From NCBI GenBank assembly GCA_017619885.1, contig JAFZRM010000146.1, forward strand, positions 1-39,575: 39,575 nt of DNA, written 5' to 3'. Source of the DNA: Clostridia bacterium (GTDB lineage: Bacteria > Bacillota > Clostridia > Oscillospirales > CAG-272). Positions 9,483 through 17,539 of this stretch are shown piece after piece (the first letter of the stretch is position 1; every line of letters begins with the position of its first letter). The notes beneath the pieces are model-generated. The model searched no databases. It worked only from the letters and a program-made list of their open reading frames with translations, and had not been told where the DNA came from. Made by a program: the position numbers and the translations under genes.

Positions 9483-10037
9483 ATGAACGACAAGGAAATA
9501 ATATCCATGTTCTTTGCCCGTGACCAGCGCGCGGTCGCGGAGACTAAAGATAAATACGGCAATTACGCACAGAAGCTGTCAGTGAGGATACTCGCAGATC
9601 CGTATGACGCTGAGGAATGCGTCAACGACGCGTATCTTTCGCTGTGGAACAGCATTCCGCCGAACAGGCCGCGCGATCTCGGAGCGTTTTTCTGCCGTAT
9701 AGTGAGAAATCTCAGTATCGACAGACTCAGACGCGATACCGCGAAAAAGCGCGGCGCCGATATCTGCGCGATAACCGACGAGCTCGCCGAATGCCTGCCC
9801 GGCGCCGACAGCGCCGAGGACGCGTACATAAAGGATCAGCTCAGGCAATGTCTTGATCGGTTCTACAAAAAGCTGTCCGCACGCGACCGCGACATATTCT
9901 TCAACCGTTATTATTTCGCCCGCTCGTCGTCGGACATCGCGGAGAAGTTCGGTCTTTCCGAGGAATACGTGCGCACTCTGCTTTCAAGGATGAGGAACAA
10001 ACTTAAAGATCATCTCGGATCGGAGGGTTACAGATGA
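9483..10037 (+). CDS. RNA polymerase sigma-70 family factor, ECF-like
   Basis: This 184-residue protein has the two helical regions of a small extracytoplasmic-function sigma factor. Region 2 covers about 20-85 and includes DAEECVNDAYLSLWNSIPP and the DNA-melting helix FCRIVRNLSIDRLRR. Region 4 covers about 125-180 with a helix-turn-helix (SSDIAEKFGLSEEYVRTLLS). The ATG at 9483 is preceded by AAGGAGG at 9471-9477; an in-frame upstream ATG lacks such a site. Its stop overlaps the next start as ATGA, typical of a sigma/anti-sigma pair. The bases upstream contain TGATGCGTTTTC and, further on, CGTC (9449-9452), which could be an autoregulated ECF promoter, but this is tentative. Confidence 0.88.
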   Translation: MNDKEIISMFFARDQRAVAETKDKYGNYAQKLSVRILADPYDAEECVNDAYLSLWNSIPPNRPRDLGAFFCRIVRNLSIDRLRRDTAKKRGADICAITDELAECLPGADSAEDAYIKDQLRQCLDRFYKKLSARDRDIFFNRYYFARSSSDIAEKFGLSEEYVRTLLSRMRNKLKDHLGSEGYR

Positions 10038-11800
10038 AAAAAGAAGATCTGTTTTACGAGATAGGAAACGCGGACGAAAAATATATAAAAAGCGCCGAAA
10101 AAAGCTATAACAAAGGCGAGGGTCGCGAAAGGAACGGAAATCTCGCGCGTGTGTTTAAAGCCGTCGCGTCAGTCGCCGCCGCGGTTTTAGTCATCGGCGG
10201 AGTATGGTTTATAGCTATGCGCCATTCGGTAAAAGATCCCGGCGTCGCGTCGCCCGGCACTGAAAGTGCTGATGATGTGCAAACCGCGGACAACGACGAA
10301 TACAAAGCGATCAAAACGGCGCTCGACGAATTCATGTGTTCAAACAACGCGCATGAGACCATAGGCGATGAAGGCTGTACGAATTCTTTCTGGGACGTCC
10401 CGTCCGGAATGTACGGAGATTATTATGTAGGCAACTGCATCACGCGCGGAAAAGGCGATGACCTAAAGTATTTCGCCGTGATCGACAAAGCGGATATGGC
10501 TTTTACGGATAATGAAAGAGTTGATATTATAAACGGGATATCAGTACAGTACGGCAGCAGTCAGGAAATAAAGGTGCTAGCAGGCGGTAAGCTGTATTAT
10601 AATCTCAGAGACGCGGCAGAGGCCGGCATACTGACCGACGACGACGTATATATGATCAACAACCATCTTTTAGGCTTTAAGCCGTCGCAGCCGGATACGA
10701 CACAGCCCGACGTCGACAAGACGAGACTGTTTGCGGATATCGAATTTGACGAAAACGGCATGATGACGAACAATTTGCTGATAAAGAGTGCGCTGAAATG
10801 CATAGAGAGATATCCTGCTGAAAACGGCGTCTTATACTCATTCTCTTTCTCGACTTATAAATGCGCCGTGATACTTGACCGCTTCACTTCTCAGGTGACT
10901 GCTGCAGGCAAGCAGACCGTCGCCGGATATCCGTTCGTATTTTCAGGCGCAGGCACGGAATTCGTGATCATAACTAAAGAAGGTATGTACCTCGGGCTCG
11001 AAAACGCGTATAACAGAGGCGCGCTTAACGATGAAGAAATAAATGCTTTGTTCACTGATTACTCCGGCGTAAAGAATTATCTTTACGACAACTCACTTCT
11101 CGAACGCGCATTCAGCGAATATCTGAACGGCTGGGAAATTATGGACTCCCGCCGTGCCGCTCAGATCGGCATCCCGACAAAAATCACGGATTATAATTAT
11201 GTAAGCATAGATTTCTGTATGCGGCTTTCTGATAAAAAATACGCTGCGCTGTTTTCGATCGTTAACCAACCTGTGCTTGATTTTGAAACGATGACGAGTA
11301 CGATCAACGGTTATGATTTCGTATATAAAAACGGATCCGTACTGCGTGTTTTCTGCTTCGGCGAATTGAAAGAAGCGGCATACGCGGATCTGTCCGCCGA
11401 CGATACTAAAAAGCTTTATTACGCGTATAACGATCATATGGGATTCTACACATCCGATATGGAGGCCGTACCGATGCTCGCCGCGATACGTGATTATTTC
11501 AAACAAGGCGAAGCCGGCGATTACGGAGATTACACCGTATCTTTCGTATTAGAAACACACGGAAAATACATCGCGCTGATATCTCACACAGGGACAGACT
11601 TCACAGCAAATATTTGGAGGGATACTGTCGCGGGATATGTTTTCACTCACGGCAACGGCCAGGATTTCACCGTAATATCCGGAGACAGAACGTATTACGG
11701 ACTTCACGACGCGTATGAATCCGGAATGCTCGACGTCTCCGATATCGAAGCGCTTCACGTGCGGCTATACGGCAACAATGCCGCGGATCCGACAGAATAA
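10034..11800 (+). CDS. Membrane-anchored anti-sigma-type sensor with four outer repeats
   Basis: The 588-residue product overlaps the sigma-factor gene by four bases (ATGA). Residues 1-38 are a charged cytoplasmic segment starting MKKEDLFYEIGNADEKYI, of a kind often found in Clostridial anti-sigma partners. One membrane helix follows at about 43-62 (VASVAAAVLVIGGVWFIA). The remaining part, about 520 residues, would face outward and consists of four diverged repeats of roughly 110-130 residues. Each ends in a pattern like VAGYxFxxGxGxxFxV, Y-x-GLxDAYxxGxL, then D/E-rich (most visible near residues 170-210, 295-330, 415-455 and 530-580). The topology suggests that outside conditions acting on the repeats control release of the sigma factor. 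No zinc-finger anti-sigma motif was seen, so the regulatory role rests on context. Confidence 0.72.
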   Translation: MKKEDLFYEIGNADEKYIKSAEKSYNKGEGRERNGNLARVFKAVASVAAAVLVIGGVWFIAMRHSVKDPGVASPGTESADDVQTADNDEYKAIKTALDEFMCSNNAHETIGDEGCTNSFWDVPSGMYGDYYVGNCITRGKGDDLKYFAVIDKADMAFTDNERVDIINGISVQYGSSQEIKVLAGGKLYYNLRDAAEAGILTDDDVYMINNHLLGFKPSQPDTTQPDVDKTRLFADIEFDENGMMTNNLLIKSALKCIERYPAENGVLYSFSFSTYKCAVILDRFTSQVTAAGKQTVAGYPFVFSGAGTEFVIITKEGMYLGLENAYNRGALNDEEINALFTDYSGVKNYLYDNSLLERAFSEYLNGWEIMDSRRAAQIGIPTKITDYNYVSIDFCMRLSDKKYAALFSIVNQPVLDFETMTSTINGYDFVYKNGSVLRVFCFGELKEAAYADLSADDTKKLYYAYNDHMGFYTSDMEAVPMLAAIRDYFKQGEAGDYGDYTVSFVLETHGKYIALISHTGTDFTANIWRDTVAGYVFTHGNGQDFTVISGDRTYYGLHDAYESGMLDVSDIEALHVRLYGNNAADPTE

Positions 11801-11815
11801 AAAAATATCATATAA

Positions 11816-11844
11816 AAAGCGGGGAGCGTCAAGCTCTCCGCTTT
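11816..11844 (+). terminator. Terminator-like hairpin after the sigma/anti-sigma operon
   Basis: AAAGCGG and GAGC pair with GCTC and CCGCTTT around a five-base loop, shortly after the stop at 11800. The following T tract is interrupted, so termination may be partial. Confidence 0.6.
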
Positions 11845-11904
11845 ATCACTTTGGGGTTTTGTCTGCTTGATTTTCACTTTTTTTCAATTATTTCCGCAAA
11901 GGTA

Positions 11905-11933
11905 TTGACAAATCATGATTTTCGTGATATACT
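11905..11933 (+). promoter_or_regulatory. Sigma-A promoter of clpB
   Basis: TTGACA and TATACT are exactly 17 bases apart. The -10 ends three bases before the CIRCE operator, so the transcription start falls inside the operator. Confidence 0.9.
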
Positions 11934-11936
11934 GTG

Positions 11937-11963
11937 TTAGCACTTGGATGATTAGAGTGCTAA
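11937..11963 (+). promoter_or_regulatory. CIRCE operator (HrcA binding site)
   Basis: TTAGCACTT, nine bases, then GAGTGCTAA match the CIRCE consensus with one mismatch in the left arm (final T instead of C). HrcA bound here should repress clpB until heat or protein stress. Confidence 0.93.
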
Positions 11964-11991
11964 TATGAGTGATACCGAAAGGAGAATATAT

Positions 11992-14568
11992 ATGAACTAC
12001 CAGAAACTTACCGAAAAAAGTCTCGGCGCGATCCAGGCGGCACAGAATCTCGCCCGCGAATACGGCAGCCCCGAGCTTACGGAAATACACGTTTTCTACT
12101 CGCTTTTAACACAGGAAAATGCTCTGTTGCCGCAGATATTCAGATCTATGAGCGTAGACACTCAGTCGCTTGAGAACTCGACTCTGACGGTGCTTCAGTC
12201 GCTGCCGAAGCAAACTGGCGGATCGCTTTACATGAACTCGACGTTGGGCGACGCGCTCGACGAAGCAGAAAAGAAAGCTCAACAGATGAACGACGAATAC
12301 GTATCCGTCGAGCATCTTTTTCTCGGTATGCTGAAGCATCCCGACGCCAACCTTAAACAGCTTCTGAAAACGTACGACATTACCGAAAACGAGTTCCTTG
12401 CCGCGCTGAAAAACGTCCGCGGCAACAGCCGAGTCACGAGCGAAACACCGGAGGATCAGTATCAGGCGCTTGAAAAATACGGTCAGGACCTCGTAAAGCT
12501 CGCGCGCGAACGCAAGCTCGACCCCGTAATCGGCCGTGACGACGAGATAAGGCGCGTCATCCGCATACTTTCGCGTAAAACGAAAAACAACCCGTGCCTG
12601 ATAGGCGAGCCTGGCGTCGGCAAAACGGCGATCGCAGAGGGTCTCGCGCTCCGTATCGTCCGCGGCGACGTGCCGGATAACCTCAAAGACAGAACGATAT
12701 TCTCGCTCGATATGGGCGCGCTTATCGCGGGCGCCAAATACAGGGGCGAATTCGAGGAACGACTGAAAGCCGTGCTGAACGAAATAAAGAAGTCCGACGG
12801 CAAGATAATCATGTTCATCGACGAGCTTCACACCGTCGTCGGCGCCGGCAAGACCGAAGGCTCGATGGACGCCGGAAACCTGCTCAAGCCTATGCTTGCT
12901 CGCGGCGAGCTTCACTGCATCGGCGCGACGACTCTCGACGAATACAGAAAGTATATCGAAAAGGATCCGGCGCTTGAGAGGCGTTTCCAGACGGTGCTCG
13001 TCGAGCAGCCGTCGGTCGAGGACACGATAACGATCCTGAGAGGCCTCAAGGAAAGATACGAGGTCTACCACGGCGTAAAGATCCAGGACAGCGCGCTTAT
13101 CTCCGCCGCGGTCCTTTCCGACAGATACATTTCCGACAGATTCCTGCCGGATAAAGCGATCGACCTCGTGGACGAGGCGTGCGCGCTCATAAAAACCGAA
13201 ATGAACTCGATGCCGACCGAAATGGACGAGATCTCCCGTAAGATAATGCAGCACGAGATCGAAGTCGCCGCGCTGTCAAAGGAAACGGACAAACTCTCGC
13301 AGTCACGTCTTGAAGAGATAAAAGCCGAGATTTCGCGCGAGCGCGACGAATTCAACGAAATGAAGGCACGCTGGGAAAACGAGAAGGCGGGCATCGGGAA
13401 ACTGCAGTCGCTGCGTGAAAAGATAGAGGCGACGCAGGCGCAGATCGAAGCCGCGCAGAACAGATACGACCTTGAAAAAGCCGCGGAGCTCAAATACTCC
13501 GTTCTGCCGAAGCTTAAATTCGAGCTTGAAAACGCGGAAAAGAACGCTGCGGACGGCTCTGAAAGATCGTTTTTGCGCGATAAAGTGACTGAAGAGGAGA
13601 TCGCCAAGATCGTGTCGCGCTGGACCGGCATACCGGTATCTAAACTTATGGAAAGCGAAAAATCAAAGCTGCTCCACCTCGACGATATTCTTCATAAGAG
13701 AGTCATCGGACAGGACGAGGCGGTACAGAAAGTCAGCCAGGCGATCCTCCGTTCGCGCGCCGGCATCGCCGATCCCAACAGACCTATCGGATCCTTCCTG
13801 TTCCTCGGTCCGACCGGTGTCGGCAAGACCGAGCTTGCCAAAGCGCTTGCCGAAGCGCTGTTCGACGACGAGCGCGCGATGGTCAGGATCGACATGAGCG
13901 AATACATGGAAAAGTACTCCGTTTCGCGTCTGATCGGTGCGCCTCCCGGATACGTCGGATACGACGAAGGCGGCCAGCTCACGGAAGCCGTAAGGAGAAA
14001 GCCGTATTCCGTCGTGCTGTTCGACGAGATAGAAAAAGCGCATCCCGACGTCTTCAACGTACTGCTGCAGGTGCTCGACGACGGCAGGATCACCGACAGC
14101 CAAGGCCGCACGGTCGACATGAAGAACACGATAATCATCTTCACGTCGAACCTCGGCTCCGACATTATCCTCGACGGTATAGAAAACGGCGAGATCTCGG
14201 AGAAAGCGAGAGCCGGTGTCAACACTCTGCTCCGCCGCAGCTTCCGTCCGGAATTCCTCAACCGTCTCGACGAGATAATCTTCTACAAGCCGCTTACGCG
14301 AGACGATATGTACAAGATAGTCGATCTCATGCTCAAAGGCATATCGAAGAGACTTGAGCAGAAGCAGCTTAAGCTCGTGCTGACCGATGAAGCGCGTCAG
14401 TTCGTGATCGATCACGGTTACGATCCCGCGTTCGGCGCGAGACCTTTGAAGCGTTATCTGCAGTCGCACGTGGAAACGCTTGCCGCCGAAAAGATCATCC
14501 GCGACGATCCGGCGCCCGGCGACACTCTCACGGTCGACGTGATAAACGGCGAACTTGCAATAAAATAA
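11992..14568 (+). CDS. clpB: ATP-dependent disaggregase ClpB (Hsp100)
   Basis: The 858-residue product has normal ClpB length. It has an N-terminal Clp repeat domain (about 1-145), the first AAA+ module with GEPGVGKT at 205-212 and [13 protein letters not shown] near 275, a coiled-coil middle domain (about 410-525, rich in E/K/R with [15 protein letters not shown]), and the second AAA+ module with GPTGVGKT near 605 and [13 protein letters not shown] near 670. ClpB works with DnaK to dissolve aggregates. The middle domain separates it from ClpA and ClpC. The ATG at 11992 has AAAGGAG at 11978-11984; an earlier in-frame ATG at 11965 sits next to the CIRCE arm and has no ribosome site. It is monocistronic, with a terminator at both ends, and under HrcA/CIRCE control. 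Confidence 0.97.
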   Translation: MNYQKLTEKSLGAIQAAQNLAREYGSPELTEIHVFYSLLTQENALLPQIFRSMSVDTQSLENSTLTVLQSLPKQTGGSLYMNSTLGDALDEAEKKAQQMNDEYVSVEHLFLGMLKHPDANLKQLLKTYDITENEFLAALKNVRGNSRVTSETPEDQYQALEKYGQDLVKLARERKLDPVIGRDDEIRRVIRILSRKTKNNPCLIGEPGVGKTAIAEGLALRIVRGDVPDNLKDRTIFSLDMGALIAGAKYRGEFEERLKAVLNEIKKSDGKIIMFIDELHTVVGAGKTEGSMDAGNLLKPMLARGELHCIGATTLDEYRKYIEKDPALERRFQTVLVEQPSVEDTITILRGLKERYEVYHGVKIQDSALISAAVLSDRYISDRFLPDKAIDLVDEACALIKTEMNSMPTEMDEISRKIMQHEIEVAALSKETDKLSQSRLEEIKAEISRERDEFNEMKARWENEKAGIGKLQSLREKIEATQAQIEAAQNRYDLEKAAELKYSVLPKLKFELENAEKNAADGSERSFLRDKVTEEEIAKIVSRWTGIPVSKLMESEKSKLLHLDDILHKRVIGQDEAVQKVSQAILRSRAGIADPNRPIGSFLFLGPTGVGKTELAKALAEALFDDERAMVRIDMSEYMEKYSVSRLIGAPPGYVGYDEGGQLTEAVRRKPYSVVLFDEIEKAHPDVFNVLLQVLDDGRITDSQGRTVDMKNTIIIFTSNLGSDIILDGIENGEISEKARAGVNTLLRRSFRPEFLNRLDEIIFYKPLTRDDMYKIVDLMLKGISKRLEQKQLKLVLTDEARQFVIDHGYDPAFGARPLKRYLQSHVETLAAEKIIRDDPAPGDTLTVDVINGELAIK

Positions 14569-14575
14569 GCAAACA

Positions 14576-14606
14576 AAAAGGCGGGAGCCGCGCTCCCGCT
14601 TTTTTT
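14576..14606. terminator. Bidirectional terminator between clpB and the YcxB-like genes
   Basis: GCGGGAGC and GCTCCCGC form a stem around three bases, with five A before and seven T after, so it can stop transcription from both sides. Genes converge here. Confidence 0.92.
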
Positions 14607-14610
14607 ATTC

Positions 14611-15300
14611 TCAAAGTCCGAGTAAAGTATAGACCGCCGGATAACTTATCGGCGAAAACGAGCCGATCAAATATATGGCGTCGCACACGATCAGTATAAA
14701 ATAAATCGCGATTACTATGCTCTTCATCACGTTGTTTGCTGCGATCGGTTTGCTCGAGTATTTGCCGAGCGCCGCAACGGATCTGATGAATCCGCCGAAA
14801 GCCGCCGGGTCACCGAATACGAAACAGCCTTTCGGAATGCCGAGAATCATCCTGTTATCGATCAGCAGATTATAGCGGTATTCGTTTTCGAGCACCGCGG
14901 TAACGCTTGTATAATAGTACGATCTTTTATCGCCGTTGTCTTCCTCGATCACGATCTTTTCCCCGTCGAACCTCGTTATGCAGCCGATCGGGCCGTTTCC
15001 GTGCGACGTCTTTCTGAAAAGCAGATATCCGCGCACGGATGGAAAATACAGGATCCTCGTCAGACCGATTAACAGTATCAGTAAGCCGAACATTATTAAA
15101 GAAAGATTATGTCCGGTGACGATACCGGCAAAAACAGTAAAACTGCCAGCGATCATGACCATCGCGAAACTGATATATAAAAGGACAAGATTAGCTGTCA
15201 GCGCCGGTGTTAACGGGCTTTTCAGCATATCTTTGCACATTTTATAATCTACCGTGTAACGGCATTCGAATAAAATCGCATCAAGCGGTGATCCGTACAT
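14611..15300 (-). CDS. YcxB-like membrane protein (second copy)
   Basis: This is a 229-residue membrane protein of unknown role. It has two close hydrophobic helices at about 36-80, a soluble segment with an IVIEED..YYYTSVTAVLEN pattern and PKGCFVFGDPAAFGGFI, and a last helix at about 190-215. The layout (helix pair, beta-rich domain ending in a residue set such as IPKGCF) resembles the YcxB-like family. The preceding gene encodes a similar protein, so this looks like an old tandem duplication. GAGGTG overlapping the upstream TGA stop provides the ribosome site, nine bases away from it. Function unknown. Confidence 0.65.
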   Translation of the reverse strand: MYGSPLDAILFECRYTVDYKMCKDMLKSPLTPALTANLVLLYISFAMVMIAGSFTVFAGIVTGHNLSLIMFGLLILLIGLTRILYFPSVRGYLLFRKTSHGNGPIGCITRFDGEKIVIEEDNGDKRSYYYTSVTAVLENEYRYNLLIDNRMILGIPKGCFVFGDPAAFGGFIRSVAALGKYSSKPIAANNVMKSIVIAIYFILIVCDAIYLIGSFSPISYPAVYTLLGL

Positions 15301-15309
15301 TTTTACACC

Positions 15310-15960
15310 TCACAAATTTATTATCATCATCACGAGGATGACCATTATCACGACTTCGGCTAAAAGCAGCGCGGCAAGGAAAAACGAAGCGACGGTCACC
15401 GCGGCGGAAAGCGCCTTTTCGCGCCTTATATCCGTGCGGTATTTCATGAAGCGCGCAAGTCCTTCGGCGTCGCCTTTAACGAAAGAACCGTCGGGGATCG
15501 TAAACAGCGACCGGTCGGACGTGACCGCGTAACCCGCGCGCGTCCGTCTGAATCCCCACAGATCCTTATACGGCGTTTTTTCTTTTTCCATCCCGTCGAC
15601 GCAGACCGACACCGCCTGACCGTCAAAGGAAACGATTATCTCCGGCTTTTTCTTTTTCCCGCACATGATCCGGTATCTGATCTTTGAATACATCGTCGGG
15701 CCGGCGGCGAAAGACAGCATGCAGATGAGAAGATGAAACACCGCTGCTTTCAGGCAGGAAATAACTGTTTCCGGTTGACTTTTCATCACGAGCTCCGTGA
15801 CGACTACAGACGTCAGCATGCAAAACGATACGATGAAAACGATGCGCGTCAGCGCGAAAAACACTTTATATCCCGCGCCGCGTCCTGTCACGGCAAGATA
15901 CATGTCGTTTTCCGTATAATCAAATATCGCTTCGTACAGCACTACGCTCTGCTCATCCAT
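15310..15960 (-). CDS. YcxB-like membrane protein (first copy)
   Basis: The 216-residue product has the same plan as its neighbour: an N-terminal cytoplasmic segment (YEAIFDYTENDMYLA), a helix pair at about 32-88, a beta-rich soluble part with ITVSFDG-like and TIPDGSFVKGDAEGLARFM strings, and a C-terminal hydrophobic stretch at about 185-215. The FxIPxGxF(V/x)xGDxxxF pattern is shared by both proteins and is what suggests the YcxB-like family. It is first in a two-gene operon behind a perfect consensus promoter, so expression is likely strong and constitutive. The ribosome site is weak (GGTG). No function can be assigned. Confidence 0.65.
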   Translation of the reverse strand: MDEQSVVLYEAIFDYTENDMYLAVTGRGAGYKVFFALTRIVFIVSFCMLTSVVVTELVMKSQPETVISCLKAAVFHLLICMLSFAAGPTMYSKIRYRIMCGKKKKPEIIVSFDGQAVSVCVDGMEKEKTPYKDLWGFRRTRAGYAVTSDRSLFTIPDGSFVKGDAEGLARFMKYRTDIRREKALSAAVTVASFFLAALLLAEVVIMVILVMMIINL

Positions 15961-15991
15961 CTGCTTTCACCGTTTCATTATCGTTGATATC

Positions 15992-16020
15992 ATTATAACA
16001 TTTATCTAACCGATTGTCAA
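15992..16020 (-). promoter_or_regulatory. Consensus sigma-A promoter for the YcxB-like operon
   Basis: On the minus strand TTGACA and TATAAT are exactly 17 bases apart, a perfect match to the consensus, about 30 bases upstream of the start at 15960. Confidence 0.9.
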
Positions 16021-16049
16021 GGGGAAATAATAAAATCTTGACGGTGGCG

Positions 16050-16202
16050 CGGTGAAATCGTTCGCTTCGCTCACTAATGAAGACGGCAACCCTGTTGCCT
16101 GATGAAGCGAAGTCGCCCCCCGTTCCTATTCAGCGAACGCAGTGAGCGTCTTCATTTCTTCATTAGCGAAGCGTCTTCATTTGCCCGAAGGGCGACTTCA
16201 TT
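16050..16202. repeat. Cluster of short hairpins separated by ATGAAG/CTTCAT
   Basis: This non-coding stretch is made of small palindromic units: GGCAAC CCT GTTGCC at 16085-16099, GCCC GAA GGGC at about 16183-16193, and CGCTTCGCT/AGCGAAGCG type arms at 16051-16070 and 16164-16172. They are joined by repeated CTTCATT or AATGAAG words. The left part TTCGCTTCGCTCACT also partly matches AGCGAACGCAGTGAGCG in inverse at 16132-16148. It lies between a promoter and a tRNA terminator, and no convincing protein is encoded. It looks like a mosaic intergenic repeat of the REP kind. Confidence 0.55.
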
Positions 16203-16203
16203 G

Positions 16204-16231
16204 AAAAATCCTCGCCGAAGCGAGGATTTTT
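16204..16231 (-). terminator. tRNA operon terminator with UUCG tetraloop
   Basis: A perfect 12-base stem (AAAAATCCTCGC with its complement) closes on TTCG when read on the minus strand and ends in five T. It begins two bases after the CCA end of tRNA-His. A related hairpin follows tRNA-Gly at 31625-31652. Confidence 0.88.
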
Positions 16232-16232
16232 C

Positions 16233-16310
16233 TGGGGTGGATAGTCGGATTCGAACCGGCGACCTTCAGGGCCACAACCTGACGCGCTAACCAACTGTGC
16301 TATATCCACC
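16233..16310 (-). tRNA. tRNA-His (anticodon GTG)
   Basis: The sequence folds as a cloverleaf: acceptor GTGGATA with TATCCAC, an extra 5' G (-1) facing C73 as expected for tRNA-His, anticodon stem TCAGG/CCTGA with loop TTGTGGC (anticodon GTG), T arm containing GGTTCGAATCC, and an encoded CCA. It is transcribed after tRNA-Arg. Confidence 0.96.
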
Positions 16311-16315
16311 ATATA

Positions 16316-16392
16316 TGGCGTACCCTGACGGATTCGAACCGGCGACCTACTGCTTAGAAGGCAGTTGCTCTATCCTGCTGAGCTAAGGGTAC
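16316..16392 (-). tRNA. tRNA-Arg (anticodon TCT)
   Basis: The acceptor GTACCCT pairs with AGGGTAC, the D arm is AGCTCAGCAGGATAGAGC, the anticodon stem ACTGC/GCAGT holds loop CTTCTAA (anticodon TCT), the T arm contains GGTTCGAATCC, and CCA is encoded. It reads AGA/AGG codons, which occur often in this window. Confidence 0.96.
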
Positions 16393-16422
16393 GTATGCAC
16401 CTTTTACAAACGGTGCTTGTGT

Positions 16423-16451
16423 ATTATACACAATATGAAGAACATAATCAA
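16423..16451 (-). promoter_or_regulatory. Sigma-A promoter of the tRNA-Arg/tRNA-His operon
   Basis: On the minus strand TTGATT and TATAAT are 17 bases apart, about 30 bases before tRNA-Arg. Confidence 0.85.
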
Positions 16452-16632
16452 CGGTATAATATTAAAAATCTATGTCCGCATATTTAACAAAGTCTCGTAT
16501 CGAAATTCGGCGTTTTGCTTCCGTCGTGATCGACGATTTCTTCAAAACCGATCCCGACAAAAAACGGCACGATATCCGAAATATCACCGAAATATATTTA
16601 ATATTTCTTTAAAAATGTCTTTTAAATTGTTG
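16452..16632. other. AT-rich spacer with no supported gene
   Basis: This lies between the divergent promoters of the tRNA operon and the RDD-transporter operon. A short open frame on the plus strand crosses the tRNA promoter and has no ribosome site or coding character. I see no RNA motif or clear repeat here. Confidence 0.5.
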
Positions 16633-16661
16633 TTGACATATCATTTATGTTTTGGTATACT
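16633..16661 (+). promoter_or_regulatory. Sigma-A promoter of the RDD/ABC/nuclease operon
   Basis: TTGACA and TATACT are 17 bases apart, and the start codon of the RDD gene lies 50 bases downstream. No clear promoter was seen at later gene junctions up to 27263, so this may drive the whole block. Confidence 0.88.
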
Positions 16662-16711
16662 TGGAATATAAGTAAAATCAGGCCAAATTTTCGGTGCCGA
16701 GGTACAAGTCG

Positions 16712-17521
16712 ATGACGGACATCCAGAAAGCGTCTTTCAGCAAGCGAATTTTCGCGTTCCTTGCCGATATAATAGTCGCCGCGATCCTGACGGCGGGCAT
16801 ATACCTTCTCTTGTCGACAGTACTCGGCGTCGATAAATACAACGATAAATACAATGAGATAATCCGTCGTTATGAAGAAGAATACGGCGTGTCGTTCAGC
16901 GAGACAGCGAAAATGACGCGCGAGGAATACGACAGATTACCCGAGCAGGAAAGAAAGAATTATGAAGCCGCCGTCGCCGCGGCTAACGCCGACGACGAGG
17001 CTAACGCCGCAATAAAAGCGTCATACGGAATCTCGTTTTCAATATTCGCGGGAGGCATAGTCGTCTCTGCGCTTTTGCTCGAGTTCCTGATCCCGGCCTT
17101 CACCGGGGACGGGCGGACTTTGGGCAAACTTCTTTTCGGGCTCGGTGTAATGCGCACCGGCTGCACTAAACTGAGCAGACCGGTTCTTTTCGTTCGCGGA
17201 GTCGTCGGCAAAGGTATACTTGAAGCCGCGCTTCCCGCCGCCGTGCTCGTCACCTCGATATCCGGAGTCACCGGGATATTCGGTCTGATACTGATCGGCA
17301 TATTCCTGATCGCCGAGATCGTCTCGCTTATCAAGAGCGGCGGCAGCTCGATGCTCCACGACGTCCTCGCCGACACGGTCGTGATAGACTGGGCGAGCCA
17401 GCGTATCTTCAATACCCAGGAAGAACGCGACGAATACGAGAAAAAAGCCGCGGCGGCTTCAGCCGCGCTTGACCCTTACAACGACCAGACGGTAAAGCAA
17501 GATTTACCTGAAAATAAATAA
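16712..17521 (+). CDS. RDD family membrane protein
   Basis: The 269-residue product has the RDD layout. SKRIFAFLADIIVA opens the first membrane helix (about 9-36), a long charged loop of about 70 residues follows (KYNDKYNEIIRRYEEEYG onward), then a second helix (about 102-125), the conserved GDGRTLGKLLFGL segment, and a third hydrophobic region (about 165-205). The loop is unusually long for the family and the C-terminus is a charged tail. RDD proteins are membrane proteins, some linked to ion transport, but the role here is unknown. The ATG at 16712 has GAGGT eight bases upstream; an in-frame GTG at 16694 has no such site. It lies 18 bases before the ATPase gene and is probably in the same transcript. 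Confidence 0.8.
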   Translation: MTDIQKASFSKRIFAFLADIIVAAILTAGIYLLLSTVLGVDKYNDKYNEIIRRYEEEYGVSFSETAKMTREEYDRLPEQERKNYEAAVAAANADDEANAAIKASYGISFSIFAGGIVVSALLLEFLIPAFTGDGRTLGKLLFGLGVMRTGCTKLSRPVLFVRGVVGKGILEAALPAAVLVTSISGVTGIFGLILIGIFLIAEIVSLIKSGGSSMLHDVLADTVVIDWASQRIFNTQEERDEYEKKAAAASAALDPYNDQTVKQDLPENK

Positions 17522-17539
17522 GAACGGACAGGAGACGGT

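Noticed and set aside
12106..13254. Open frame on the minus strand inside clpB
   Set aside because: It is fully covered by clpB, whose Walker motifs are intact; there is no start context.
16102..16290. Short plus-strand open frame over the hairpin cluster and tRNA-His
   Set aside because: It runs into the tRNA on the opposite strand and consists of the palindromic repeat; not a protein.
16417..16671. Short plus-strand open frame between the tRNAs and the RDD gene
   Set aside because: It overlaps the tRNA promoter and the RDD promoter region, lacks a ribosome site and has no recognisable sequence.
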